Shown: piece after piece, positions 17,144-25,927 of the stretch | Layout: each line of letters begins with the position of its first letter | Numbering within the stretch: position 1 is the stretch's first letter | Source of the DNA: Aestuariimicrobium soli | Lineage (GTDB): Bacteria > Actinomycetota > Actinomycetes > Propionibacteriales > Propionibacteriaceae | DNA length: 64,000 nucleotides | Assembly: GCF_051192575.1 (NCBI RefSeq) | Contig: NZ_JBPJSQ010000003.1 | Span: 372,001 to 436,000, forward strand | Direction of reading: 5' to 3' | Position numbers and translations under genes: made by a program | The notes under the pieces: model-generated | The model's input: the letters and a program-made list of their open reading frames with translations, nothing else | Databases searched by the model: none | What the model was told of the DNA's origin: nothing

Positions 17144-17540
17144 TCAGGCCGCGCTGGACGACTCGTCCCCGGACTTCTGGGCCCAGCTGTTCGGATCCAT
17201 CGACGCCCACCTGCGCTGGGTGTCCTCCCTCGACCCGCGTGGTCCCGAGGCCGCGGCCAGCGGTCTCGAGACGTTCGGTTGGGCGACGGCCGCACCCTCG
17301 TCCGCCTGGGCGCTGCACTATGCCTACGAGGCCTTCGGGGCCGCCTCGAAGCGCGCCGAGTGGCAGTTCACCTCGAACGAGAACGTGCAGCGGCTGAAGG
17401 AGTCGACCAATCTCGGGCTGGCCCACGTGCGCGGACTCGAGCCCTCCGCGGAGCTCGACGAGTCGCTGCGTGCCTGGCAGCAGTCCGCCGGCATCGAACC
17501 GAAGCACTACCCCGGCGAGGCGCCCCGCCGTCACCGCTGA
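17139..17540 (+). CDS. Hypothetical protein, 133 aa
   Basis: I do not recognise the family. The product is soluble and helical, rich in Trp (residues such as FWAQLF, HLRWVSSL, AEWQF), with no signal peptide or membrane segment. Its sequence is codon-biased like its neighbours, and a TAGGAG ribosome site sits 6 nt before ATG 17139. It follows the ROK regulator in the same direction and converges on the kinase gene, 21 bp away. Confidence 0.6.
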   Translation: MNQAALDDSSPDFWAQLFGSIDAHLRWVSSLDPRGPEAAASGLETFGWATAAPSSAWALHYAYEAFGAASKRAEWQFTSNENVQRLKESTNLGLAHVRGLEPSAELDESLRAWQQSAGIEPKHYPGEAPRRHR

Positions 17541-17561
17541 GCCTCAGATGGCCGCGTCGCC

Positions 17562-18479
17562 CTAGCGATCCGCCCGCAGGATGGTCGAGAACAGGGCCTC
17601 GTCCTCGTCCACCTCGACCAACAGCGCTGCCCCGTCGAGCCCGCTGCCGAGCGGGGTGACGAACTGCGCCGACCCGAACTGCGCCCGCACGTGCTCCTCG
17701 AACGACGCCTGCACCAGGTCCGACCCGAAGACGTTGCCGAGCACGGCGACGGGCGGGTCATCCGCCGTGATGCCCACCGCGCGCAGACCCGAGGTGGCCG
17801 AGTGGGCCAGCTCCGCCCCGGCGGCCCGCACGATCCGGGCGGCCACCTCGTCGCCGGCAGCGGCGTGCTCGGCCACGAGCTTGGCGTACGACGCCACCCG
17901 CCGCACCCGCTCGGGATCGGCCTGGATCTCCAGGTACAGCTCGGGCAGCGACGGGAAGTCGCGCACCACGGGTTCGGTGAGCGAGGTGGCTGGTCCGCGC
18001 CGGTCGAAGGCACGCATCACGGCGTCGAGGCCGGCTCGTCCGATCCAGAACCCCGAGCCGGCGTCGCCGACCAGGTACCCCCAGCCGTCGACCCGCAGCA
18101 CCTCGGACGGCCCGACCGCCAGGGTCACCACCCCGGTGCCGGCGGCGGTCACCACGCCCTGGTGATGCCCCAGCGCGCCGAGGTAGCTCGTCACCGAGTC
18201 GTGGGCGAGCACCACCTGACGCACCCTCAGGGGCGCCACCTGGTCGAGGAACTGGGCGGCGGTCTCGTCCGCCCCGAGGCCGGTCGACCCCACCCCGACC
18301 ACGTCGATCGGACGACCGAACCGCTGCGCCGCCTCCCGTACCGCGGCGGCGAGCTGCGGCACGACGGCGCGGTCGGTGAGCATGCCGCGGTGGTCGCTCA
18401 GCTGCACCTCGGCGCCGTCGACGCGGATCGAGGCGCGCATGCCGGACTGGCCGGCGTCCAGGGCCAACAGGGTCGTCAT
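17562..18479 (-). CDS. BadF/BcrA-family ATPase, N-acetylglucosamine-kinase-like
   Basis: The 305-residue protein has the actin-like ATPase fold of the BadF/BadG/BcrA/BcrD family: phosphate-1 LALDAGQSGMRASI, adenosine-side GTGVVTLAVG and the typical GWGYLVGDAGSGFWIGR. Stand-alone members of this length phosphorylate amino sugars such as GlcNAc or glucosamine. Its ATG overlaps the stop of the beta-mannosidase gene by four bases (ATGA), so the two are translationally coupled. That argues for a joint role in glycan breakdown followed by sugar phosphorylation. Confidence 0.8.
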   Translation of the reverse strand: MTTLLALDAGQSGMRASIRVDGAEVQLSDHRGMLTDRAVVPQLAAAVREAAQRFGRPIDVVGVGSTGLGADETAAQFLDQVAPLRVRQVVLAHDSVTSYLGALGHHQGVVTAAGTGVVTLAVGPSEVLRVDGWGYLVGDAGSGFWIGRAGLDAVMRAFDRRGPATSLTEPVVRDFPSLPELYLEIQADPERVRRVASYAKLVAEHAAAGDEVAARIVRAAGAELAHSATSGLRAVGITADDPPVAVLGNVFGSDLVQASFEEHVRAQFGSAQFVTPLGSGLDGAALLVEVDEDEALFSTILRADR

Positions 18480-20992
18480 CGTGGGGCTCCCGTGATCGGT
18501 GGGTTGTCGTTGACGAGGTCGTTCAGGCTTGCCAGCGCCCGTTCGACGCCGGCGAGGTCGATGCTGCCCGAGACGGCGAAGGTGTGCGACTCGCCCGGTC
18601 GCAGGGTCACCATGCCGCCGTCGACGGCGAGATCGGGGTCGGCCTTGTCAACCAGCAGCGTCAGGTCGCGCACCAGCGTCTCGGCGGTCACCGTCACCAG
18701 GGTCGCCCGGGACTCCTCGGCCAGCGTCACCCGCACCCGGGCCGGGCCGAGTCGCGAGTCGCGGGGTGGCACGAAGAACCACCACCCTCGCGTCTCGTCA
18801 CCGGAAGGGCCCCCCGGCAGGGTCGCCGCCAGGTACTCCCCGGCCTCGTCCGACGTCGTTGACAGCTCGCCCAGGTCGACGGAGCCTGCGCCCCTCGCGC
18901 CGACCTCCAGGGGGAGCGCACGCTCGTCCAGCACCTCACCGGAGGTGATCGAACAGCGGCGCACGACCACCTCGCCCGCGAACGGCTCGTCGGTGTCGTT
19001 GACCAGCGTCGCCCGTAGGCCCGAAGCGTCCGGCTGGATCGTCAGCAGCCGCGGCGCGTTGGCGTGCCGCATGGCGTGCAGCAGCGGCTTCACGTGCCCC
19101 AGGCCGTCGACGGCGGCCCACGAGATCACCGGCCAGCAGTCGTTGAGCTGCCACACGATGTTGCCGGTGCACACCGGATACAGCGAGCGGAACCACTCGA
19201 TGGCAAGGCGAATCGCGTCCGCCTGCTGCCACTGCAGCGCCCAGTGCCAGGTCGCCAGATCGGTCGGCAGGGGAGCGTTCGGCAGCAGCCCGCGGGTCAG
19301 GTTGTTGTTCCCCGACGAGGCCTTCTGGTGCACGAAGGTGCCCGGCGAGGTCGGGGTGATGGCGTCGTCCCCGAAGGTCTGCAGCGTCGTCCACGCCGGC
19401 GGCGCCTGCCAGCCGTACTCGGCCACGAACCGCGGCCGGAAGCTGCGGTAGGCCGTCGCCGGCAGCCGGTTCCAGGTCGCCCACGAATGCATCGAGCCGC
19501 GCGTGGGTTCGTTGGGCGAGTAGGTCAGATCGGACGAGATCCCCTCCCCGAGCGGGGTCCAGGGCGAGCCGGGCAGGTAGGCCTGGGTCGGCGCCAGCTC
19601 GGCCACGATCGCGGGGAACTCGGTGTAGTAGTAGCGCTCGCCCCAGGTGTGGCCGTCGAGGGTCTTCTGCCAGCCCCAGTCCTGGAACCCCTCGAGGTTC
19701 TCGTTGTTGCCGTTCCACAGCACGAGGCTGGCGCGGTGTCCGAGCCGGGACACGTTGTCGCGGGCCTCGGCGATGATCGTCGAGAACAGCGGCTCCTCCT
19801 CGGCGTAGGCGGCGCAGGCGAAGGTGAAGTCCTGCCAGACCAGCAGGCCGAGCTCGTCGGCCAGGTCGTAGAAGTCCTCGGACTCGTACAGCCCGCCGCC
19901 CCAGATGCGCACCAGGTTGAGGTTCGCCCCGAGCACGTGCCCGAACTGGGTCTCGAGCCGCTCGCGGGTCACCCGGTGGGGGAAGGGGTCGTCCGGAATC
20001 CAGTTGACCCCGCGCACCTCGACGAGCCGCCCGTTGACGTGCAGCGACATGCCGATGCCGTGCTCGTCGGGGGTGACCGGCCACTCCACCGTGCGGAAAC
20101 CGAGCCGCCGCTCCACCCGGTCGAGCTCACGACCGCCGGCCGCCAGCACCACGACGCAGTCGTGCAGCACCGGATCGCCGTGCCCGACCGGCCACCAGCG
20201 TTCCGCCCGCTCGAGATCGACGGTGAGCTCGGTCGTGGTCTGGCCGGCCGGAATCGTGGCCGTCTGACTCGTACCGGCGACGGTCACCTCGACGGTGAGC
20301 TCGTCCGGTCGGGCCCGCTCGACCTCGACGCGCACCGTCACCCGGCCGCCCTCGCCGACCGGCCGCGCGTCGGTCTGCACCCGGCCGAGACGGGCGGTCG
20401 TCCAGCCCTCGAGGCGCACGTCGCGCCAGATGCCGGACGAAGCGGTGGCGATGCCCCAGTCCCAGCCGAACGAGCAGGCCATCTTGCGGATGGCGTTGTA
20501 GGGGTGGGGGTAGTCGTGGTGGCGCGGGCGCAGCTGCTGGGCCATGGCGTTCGTGGCGTCGACGGGGGACGAGAACGCCACCCGCAGGCGGTCGGTGTCG
20601 CGGCCGGTGACGTCGAAGCGGTGGCGGCGGTGCATGTTGTCGGTGCGCCCGAGCAGGGTCTCGTCGGAATCGTCGGAGATCGTGACCGCCGCGATGGTGT
20701 CGAGCCCGTCGAACACCAGGTCGACCCGGTCGAACGCCAAGCCCTCGGCGGGGGAGAGGCCGGGAAGGGTGGTGCTGTAGGCCCAGTCGCTCTGGCCGAT
20801 CCAGAACTGGCCGAGCTCGTTCTGCCCCCAGAACGGGTCGCGGATGAGGTCGGCGGCCAGCAGGTCGGTGTGCACGCTGCCGGGCACCGTCGCGGGGATC
20901 TCGGGCGGCAGGTCGATCGGACCCATCGGACCCGGGGCCAGTCGGGTGGGGTGCAGGGTCCACGGTTGGGCGGACAGGGACTGCTTCTTCAT
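18476..20992 (-). CDS. GH2 beta-mannosidase
   Basis: The 838-residue enzyme has the multi-domain GH2 layout: an N-terminal jelly-roll with RKMACSFGWDWG (typical of beta-mannosidases), an Ig-like domain, a TIM barrel and C-terminal beta domains. The acid/base is E431 in WNGNNENLEG, and the nucleophile is E525 in FVAEYGWQAPP. No signal peptide is present, so it should release mannose from small oligosaccharides inside the cell. GAGGGAGC precedes the ATG. It is the first gene of a two-gene operon with the BadF-type kinase. Confidence 0.9.
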   Translation of the reverse strand: MKKQSLSAQPWTLHPTRLAPGPMGPIDLPPEIPATVPGSVHTDLLAADLIRDPFWGQNELGQFWIGQSDWAYSTTLPGLSPAEGLAFDRVDLVFDGLDTIAAVTISDDSDETLLGRTDNMHRRHRFDVTGRDTDRLRVAFSSPVDATNAMAQQLRPRHHDYPHPYNAIRKMACSFGWDWGIATASSGIWRDVRLEGWTTARLGRVQTDARPVGEGGRVTVRVEVERARPDELTVEVTVAGTSQTATIPAGQTTTELTVDLERAERWWPVGHGDPVLHDCVVVLAAGGRELDRVERRLGFRTVEWPVTPDEHGIGMSLHVNGRLVEVRGVNWIPDDPFPHRVTRERLETQFGHVLGANLNLVRIWGGGLYESEDFYDLADELGLLVWQDFTFACAAYAEEEPLFSTIIAEARDNVSRLGHRASLVLWNGNNENLEGFQDWGWQKTLDGHTWGERYYYTEFPAIVAELAPTQAYLPGSPWTPLGEGISSDLTYSPNEPTRGSMHSWATWNRLPATAYRSFRPRFVAEYGWQAPPAWTTLQTFGDDAITPTSPGTFVHQKASSGNNNLTRGLLPNAPLPTDLATWHWALQWQQADAIRLAIEWFRSLYPVCTGNIVWQLNDCWPVISWAAVDGLGHVKPLLHAMRHANAPRLLTIQPDASGLRATLVNDTDEPFAGEVVVRRCSITSGEVLDERALPLEVGARGAGSVDLGELSTTSDEAGEYLAATLPGGPSGDETRGWWFFVPPRDSRLGPARVRVTLAEESRATLVTVTAETLVRDLTLLVDKADPDLAVDGGMVTLRPGESHTFAVSGSIDLAGVERALASLNDLVNDNPPITGAPR

Positions 20993-21035
20993 CGAAGGCT
21001 CCCTCGGGGATGGTCAGGACGAACGTTCAGGAGTG

Positions 21036-21072
21036 AGCCTATCGACGTTCGCGGGCGTGCAGAACCGGTTCT
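21036..21072 (-). promoter_or_regulatory. Promoter with 12-bp palindrome upstream of the beta-mannosidase gene
   Basis: On the minus strand TAGGCT (21041-21036) can serve as a -10 box, 43 bp before the start codon. The perfect palindrome AGAACCGGTTCT (21061-21072) sits where the -35 region would be, a good place for a repressor such as a LacI-type protein. No such regulator gene is in the window. Confidence 0.45.
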
Positions 21073-21094
21073 TTCTCCGAGTGCTCGGAGCGGG

Positions 21095-22696
21095 TCACGA
21101 GGGGGTGAGCACTCGTCCCGGGCGGGCCCCGGTGTGGCGCCCCTCGTCCACCACCCGTTCGCCGTTGACCCACACCCCGACGATGCCCGCCGGGAACACC
21201 TGCGGGTCGGTGTAGCTGGCCTGGTCGGCCAGGGTCTGGGGGTCGAAGGCGACCAGGTCCGCGGGCAGCCCGACGGCGATGCGACCGCGATCGGCCAGCC
21301 CCACCCGTTCGGCGGGCGCCGACGTGCACCGCCGGATCGCCTCGGCCAGCTCGAGGCCGACACCCTCGCGGAACCCCGTCGCCAAGAACTGCGGGAAACA
21401 CCCGTAGCTGCGTGGATGGGGCTGCTGACGACCCGTCGGGCCGTCCGGGTCTATCGCCTGCCCGTCGGAGGCGACGATGCACGCCGGGTGCGCGAAGGTG
21501 CGTCGCAACACCTCGGACGACCGCCCGAACGCCGTCATCAGGATCTCGGTGCCGTGCTGTGCGAGCAGCTCGAGCGCGGCGTCGACCGGCTCCAGGCCGC
21601 GGTCGGTGGCGATCCAGTCGATGGTCCGGCCGACGACGGCCGGGTCAGGGGCCGAGGCGATCAGCACCTCGTCCCACCCGAACGCCATGCCGGGGGGCGC
21701 CAGGATCTCGGCGCGCACCCGGGCCCTGGTGTCGGGGCGCAGCAGGGTCGTGCGCACGCCCTCGTCACCGCCCGACTGCGCCCAGCTCGGCAACAGCTGG
21801 GTGAGCATCGAGTTGCCGGCGAGGTAGGGGTACATGTCGAAGGCGAGGTCAAGCCCCTCGGCGCGGGCGTCGTCGAGCAGGGCCAGCACGCGGTCGAAGG
21901 TCGCCCAGTTGCGCTGGCCCACCACCTGCAGGTGACTGATCTGCAGGCGGCAGCCGGTGGTGCGGGCGACCCGCACGGCCTGCTCGACGCTGGGCAGCAG
22001 CTCGTCGATGTAGTCGCGCACGTGCCACGCGAAGACCACGTCGCGCTCGGCGGCCACCCGGCCGAGGGCGACCAGTTCGTCCTCGAGCGCGAAGCACAGG
22101 GGGGCGTAGATGAGCCCGGTCGAGATGCCGACGGCGCCGTCGTCGATGGCCTGGTGGGCGAGGGCGACCATGCCCGCGATCTGTTCGGCATCGGCCGGCT
22201 GGTCGGCGAGGCCTGCGGTGGCGGCGTGCAGGGGAATGTGCGCGACCAGGGTGGCCACGTTGATCGACACCCGGGCGCGCTCCCAGGCCGCCAGCTGGTC
22301 GGCCAGGCGAGCCCAGTCGGTGGCGACGTCCGCGTCGTGGTCGAGGTAGGAGTTGACGCCGCGCAGCTCGGCGGCCGTGGTGGGGCCACCGGCGACCTGC
22401 GGGGTCATGCCCAGCCCGCAGTTGCCCACCACCTGGGTGGTCGTGCCCTGGTGCACCGCCGACGGTGCGGTCGGGCTCGAGAGCAGCGTGAGGTCGGAAT
22501 GGGTGTGCAGGTCGACGAAGCCGGGGGAGAGCACCAGCCCGGAGAGGTCGAGGCGGGGCCACTCGTCGGTGGCGGTCTCGGTGGCGACCACGAGGCCGTC
22601 GGCGACGGCGACGTCGCGCACCTCGAGGGGGGAGCCGAGCCCGTCCGCGACCTGGGCGCCGGTGAGCACGAAGCGGGAGGGATTCTCAGGGGTCAC
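21095..22696 (-). CDS. N-acyl-D-amino-acid deacylase-like amidohydrolase
   Basis: The 533-residue metal-dependent amidohydrolase matches the D-aminoacylase group: metal-binding HTHSD (H64, H66), the bridging cysteine C93 in VVGNCGLGM, SHLQVVG, and a late SDGQAIDPDG segment. These enzymes remove acyl groups from N-acyl-D-amino acids; some relatives act on dihydropyrimidine-like or peptide substrates. GTG 22696 is chosen by analogy with the mirrored start of the divergent aminopeptidase gene. No clear TANNNT box or strong ribosome site is seen for it. Confidence 0.8.
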   Translation of the reverse strand: MTPENPSRFVLTGAQVADGLGSPLEVRDVAVADGLVVATETATDEWPRLDLSGLVLSPGFVDLHTHSDLTLLSSPTAPSAVHQGTTTQVVGNCGLGMTPQVAGGPTTAAELRGVNSYLDHDADVATDWARLADQLAAWERARVSINVATLVAHIPLHAATAGLADQPADAEQIAGMVALAHQAIDDGAVGISTGLIYAPLCFALEDELVALGRVAAERDVVFAWHVRDYIDELLPSVEQAVRVARTTGCRLQISHLQVVGQRNWATFDRVLALLDDARAEGLDLAFDMYPYLAGNSMLTQLLPSWAQSGGDEGVRTTLLRPDTRARVRAEILAPPGMAFGWDEVLIASAPDPAVVGRTIDWIATDRGLEPVDAALELLAQHGTEILMTAFGRSSEVLRRTFAHPACIVASDGQAIDPDGPTGRQQPHPRSYGCFPQFLATGFREGVGLELAEAIRRCTSAPAERVGLADRGRIAVGLPADLVAFDPQTLADQASYTDPQVFPAGIVGVWVNGERVVDEGRHTGARPGRVLTPS

Positions 22697-22840
22697 CCGC
22701 CCAGCCAATCACGTCTGCGGCAGGCATCGCGTGCGAAATCTGCACCTGAACCGGGGTTCGTTCCCCAACCGGGCCGTCAGGTGCCATTCGGGTGCGCGAT
22801 TCGCACGCCGCCGTCGCTGTGATTGGCTGGTCGGGTGACC
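22691..22840. repeat. Mirrored gene-start inverted repeat between divergent genes
   Basis: Arms 22691-22712 and 22819-22840 are inverted copies matching at 21 of 22 positions (GTGATTGGCTGG-CGGGTGACC). Each arm includes the GTG start and second codon of one of the two divergent genes. Inner blocks (TTCGCACGC and TCAGGTGC) also recur in mirror order. In both arms TTGGCT sits 6 nt before GTG, resembling the TAGGCT boxes elsewhere. Confidence 0.75.
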
Positions 22841-25471
22841 ACTGCGAACCTCACCCGCACCGAAGCCCGCGCCCGATCGGCGGCGCTCACCCTCGACAGC
22901 TACGACGTCACCCTTGACGTGACCGCGGCCCCCGACGCCGGTACTGCGACGTTCCCGAGCACGACGACGGTCGTGTTCACCTCGTCGGAGCCCGAGACCT
23001 TCCTCGACTTCCTCGACGGCGAGGTCGACGCGGTGACGGTGAACGGCTCGCAGGTCGAGCCCGAACACGACGGCGCCCGGGTGTGGCTGCGCCACCTGTC
23101 GACCACCGGCACCAACACCGTCACCGTCGTCGGACGAGGCCGCTACTCGACCTCGGGTCAGGGGCTCCACCGCTTCACCGACCCCGCCGACGGCAACACC
23201 TACCTCTACACGCAGTACGAGCCGTCGGACTCCCGTCGCGTGTACGCGCAGTTCGACCAGCCCGACCTGAAGGCCCACCACACCTTCCACGTGGCCGCCC
23301 CCGAGGGCTGGTTGGTCTGGTCGAACCAGCCCGAGGTCGGCGCCGAGCCGGGCCCCGTGGCCGGCACGACCTGGCACCACTTCGCCCCCACCCCGCCGCT
23401 GTCGACCTACATCAGCGCCGTCATGGCCGGGCCGTACCACCAGGTGCGCGACCAGTGGACCTCGTCCGACGGTTCGCTGACGGTCGACCTGGGGCTGGCC
23501 TGCCGCCCCGACCGAGCCGCCCATCTTGATGCCGAGGTGCTGTTCGACCTGACCAAGCGCGGTCTCGACTACTTCAACGAGGCCTTCGGTTTTGCCTACC
23601 CGTGGGGCAAGTACGACCAGATCTTCGTGCCCGAGTACAACCTTGGCGCCATGGAGAACCCCGGGTGCGTCACCTTCACCGAGCAGTACCTGTTCCGCGA
23701 GGCCGCCACCCGCTCGCAGTACGCCGGCCGCTGCAACACCCTGCTGCACGAGATGAGCCACATGTGGTTCGGCGACCTGGTCACCCCGCGCTGGTGGGAC
23801 GACCTGTGGCTCAAGGAGTCCTTCGCCGAGTTCATGGGCACCCATGCGAGCATCGAGATCGGCGCCTTCGCCGAGGCCTGGGTGGGCTTCGCGGGGCGCC
23901 GCAAGACCTGGGCCCACACCCAGGACCAGTTGCCGACCACCCACCCGATCGTCGCCGACATTCCTGACGTCGAGGCCGCCAAGCAGAACTTCGACGGCAT
24001 CACCTACGCCAAGGGCGCCTCGGTGCTCAAGCAGTTGGTGCACTACGTGGGCCTCGACCCGTTCTTCGCGGGGGCACGCCAGTACTTCGCACGGCACGCC
24101 TGGGGGTCGACCACGCTCGCCGACCTGCTGGCCGAGCTCGAGTCGGCCTCGGGTCGCGACCTGAAGGCATGGACGAGTGCCTGGCTCGAGACCGCCGGCC
24201 CGGATGTGCTGGCGGCCCGCCTCGAGCTCGCCGACGACGGCACCGTGGCGCGTCTGGTGGTCGACCAGACCTCCCTCGATGCGCTGACCGGGCACCCGGT
24301 CGATCGTCCGCACGTGGTCGGGGTGGGCCTGTACGACCTGGTCGATGACGCGGCGACGGGCGCGAGCCTGCTTCGCCGCGGCGAGGTGATCAGCGTCGAG
24401 CTGGCCGGTGCCGGGGTCGAGGTGCCGGGGGTGGCGGGCCAGCCCGCGCCGGCCCTGGTGCTGGTCAACGACGGCGACTGGACCTACGCCAAGGTCAGCC
24501 TCGACGAGCGCTCCGCGGCGACCGCGGTCGACCACGTGGGCCGCCTCGCCGACCCGCTCGCCCGGGCCCTGGTCTGGTCACAGCTGTGGTCGATGACCCG
24601 CGACGGCGAGCTCGCGGTGCGCGACTACGTGCGGGCCGTGCTCACCCAGGCAGCCGACGAGGACGACGCCGCCACCCTCGGGGCCCTGCTCACGCAGGCG
24701 CAGCAGGCGATCGAGTCGTTCGAGGCCCCCGCCCGGGTGATCGAGTCCCGCCGGGCGTGGGCCGTGGGGCTGCGCGACCTGCTCCTGCGCCCCGATGTCT
24801 CGGACGACCAGCGGCTGCTGGTGGCGCGGGCGTTCGCGGTGGCCGCGGCGGCGGTGCCGGAGGCTGATCTGCCCGACGCTCACCTGCCCGACGCTCACCT
24901 GCCCGACCACAACGTACGAGACTGGATGACGGGGCTGCTGGCCGACGACCAGACTCTGGTGCCCGCGCTGGAGGTCGGACAGGACCTGCGCTGGTCGCTG
25001 GTGCGTGCCCTGGCCGCCACCGGCACCGAGGGCGAGGCGCTGGTCGAGGCGGAGCTCGTCCGCGATGACTCCATGGACGGCCGCACTCACCGGCGGGAGG
25101 CGCTGGCCGCGTCGTCCGGGGTCGACGCCGGCGCGCTGGTCGCCGAGGTGCTGACCCCGCGTCAGCTCAGCAACGACCACGTCGATGCGGTGCTCGCGGG
25201 CCTGCGTTCGCCCCTGCGGGAACGGGCGACCGATGAGGCGGTGGGTGACTACTTCGGACGACTCACCCAGGTCTGGTCGGAGCACTCGATCGAGATCGCG
25301 CAACGGCTGGTGCGGGGGCTGTTCCCGACGACCGATCCCGAGGCCGCAGCGGCGGCGGGTCGGGCGTGGCTCAAGGCCAACCCCGAGGCCCCCGGCGGTC
25401 TGCGCCGACTGGTGGTCGAGGCGGTCGATGTCGCGGAGCGGAAGGTGCGGGTGCGGGCGGCCAACGCCTGA
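22835..25471 (+). CDS. pepN: Aminopeptidase N (M1 family)
   Basis: The 878-residue zinc aminopeptidase has the exopeptidase motif GAMEN at residues 271-275 and the metal site HEMSH (305-309) with the third ligand E328 in LKESFAEF, exactly 18 residues on. It trims N-terminal residues from peptides in the cytoplasm. The C-terminal half is the helical ERAP1-like domain. A short tandem repeat LPDAH-LPDAH-LPDHN lies near residue 680. GTG 22835 is chosen from the mirrored start element rather than TTG 22823. Confidence 0.93.
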   Translation: MTTANLTRTEARARSAALTLDSYDVTLDVTAAPDAGTATFPSTTTVVFTSSEPETFLDFLDGEVDAVTVNGSQVEPEHDGARVWLRHLSTTGTNTVTVVGRGRYSTSGQGLHRFTDPADGNTYLYTQYEPSDSRRVYAQFDQPDLKAHHTFHVAAPEGWLVWSNQPEVGAEPGPVAGTTWHHFAPTPPLSTYISAVMAGPYHQVRDQWTSSDGSLTVDLGLACRPDRAAHLDAEVLFDLTKRGLDYFNEAFGFAYPWGKYDQIFVPEYNLGAMENPGCVTFTEQYLFREAATRSQYAGRCNTLLHEMSHMWFGDLVTPRWWDDLWLKESFAEFMGTHASIEIGAFAEAWVGFAGRRKTWAHTQDQLPTTHPIVADIPDVEAAKQNFDGITYAKGASVLKQLVHYVGLDPFFAGARQYFARHAWGSTTLADLLAELESASGRDLKAWTSAWLETAGPDVLAARLELADDGTVARLVVDQTSLDALTGHPVDRPHVVGVGLYDLVDDAATGASLLRRGEVISVELAGAGVEVPGVAGQPAPALVLVNDGDWTYAKVSLDERSAATAVDHVGRLADPLARALVWSQLWSMTRDGELAVRDYVRAVLTQAADEDDAATLGALLTQAQQAIESFEAPARVIESRRAWAVGLRDLLLRPDVSDDQRLLVARAFAVAAAAVPEADLPDAHLPDAHLPDHNVRDWMTGLLADDQTLVPALEVGQDLRWSLVRALAATGTEGEALVEAELVRDDSMDGRTHRREALAASSGVDAGALVAEVLTPRQLSNDHVDAVLAGLRSPLRERATDEAVGDYFGRLTQVWSEHSIEIAQRLVRGLFPTTDPEAAAAAGRAWLKANPEAPGGLRRLVVEAVDVAERKVRVRAANA

Positions 25472-25480
25472 CCGACGCAG

Positions 25481-25557
25481 CTACACACTTCTACACGCCG
25501 GTTCGGATGACCCGCCCCTGGCGGGGGTGGCCGCAGCCCGCGTGTGGAAGTTGTCAG
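25481..25557. repeat. Long intergenic near-palindrome after pepN
   Basis: Arms 25481-25502 and 25537-25557 pair imperfectly (core ACTTCTACACGCCGG against its partner), and the centre holds CCCGCC/GGCGGG. It lies 10 bp beyond the pepN stop and can act as its terminator. The sequence is unrelated to the other palindromes although the architecture is the same. Confidence 0.6.
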
Positions 25558-25562
25558 CCCTC

Positions 25563-25593
25563 TTGACGACGTACAACCATTCGGTTGTATATT
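25563..25593 (+). promoter_or_regulatory. ArsR promoter with perfect 7-4-7 operator
   Basis: TACAACC-ATTC-GGTTGTA (25572-25589) is a perfect inverted repeat. TATATT (25588-25593) lies 6 nt before ATG 25600, giving a leaderless start, and TTGACG (25563-25568) may serve as -35. The operator fills the spacer, so binding would block RNA polymerase. Autoregulation by the ArsR protein is the likely meaning. Confidence 0.7.
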
Positions 25594-25599
25594 GGAGCC

Positions 25600-25926
25600 A
25601 TGGACGAGACCAGTGAGGACAGGGCCGATGCCCTGTTCGGTGCCCTCGCCGACCGCACCCGGCGCGACATCCTGCGCCGCGTGCTGGCGGGGGAGCACTC
25701 GGTCTCGTCCCTGGCGGCGCACTATGAGATGTCGTTCGCTGCCGTGCAGAAGCACGTCGCCGTGCTCGAGCGGGCGGGGCTGCTGACGAAACGTCACAGC
25801 GGCCGCGAACAGCTCGCCAGCGGCGACGTGGAGGCCGTCCGTTCGGTCGGCTCGATGCTCGCCGAGTTCGAGCAGGTCTGGCGCGGTCGCATCGACCGCA
25901 TCGACGCACTACTGAGAGAGAACTGA
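25600..25926 (+). CDS. ArsR-family regulator of the SRPBCC partner
   Basis: The 108-residue winged-helix protein reads DALFGALADRTRRDILRRVL, then a recognition helix MSFAAVQKHVAVLERAGLL. There are no metal-binding cysteines, and the type belongs to the ArsR branch that sits in front of SRPBCC/AHSA1 genes. ATG 25600 is chosen over TTG 25585 because of the leaderless -10 box. The stop is one base before the next gene, so the two form an operon. Confidence 0.88.
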   Translation: MDETSEDRADALFGALADRTRRDILRRVLAGEHSVSSLAAHYEMSFAAVQKHVAVLERAGLLTKRHSGREQLASGDVEAVRSVGSMLAEFEQVWRGRIDRIDALLREN

Positions 25927-25927
25927 C

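Noticed and set aside
19064..22822. Very long plus-strand frame antisense to the mannosidase and amidohydrolase genes
   Set aside because: High-GC third-position bias opens antisense frames; it has no family motifs and runs over two well-supported genes.
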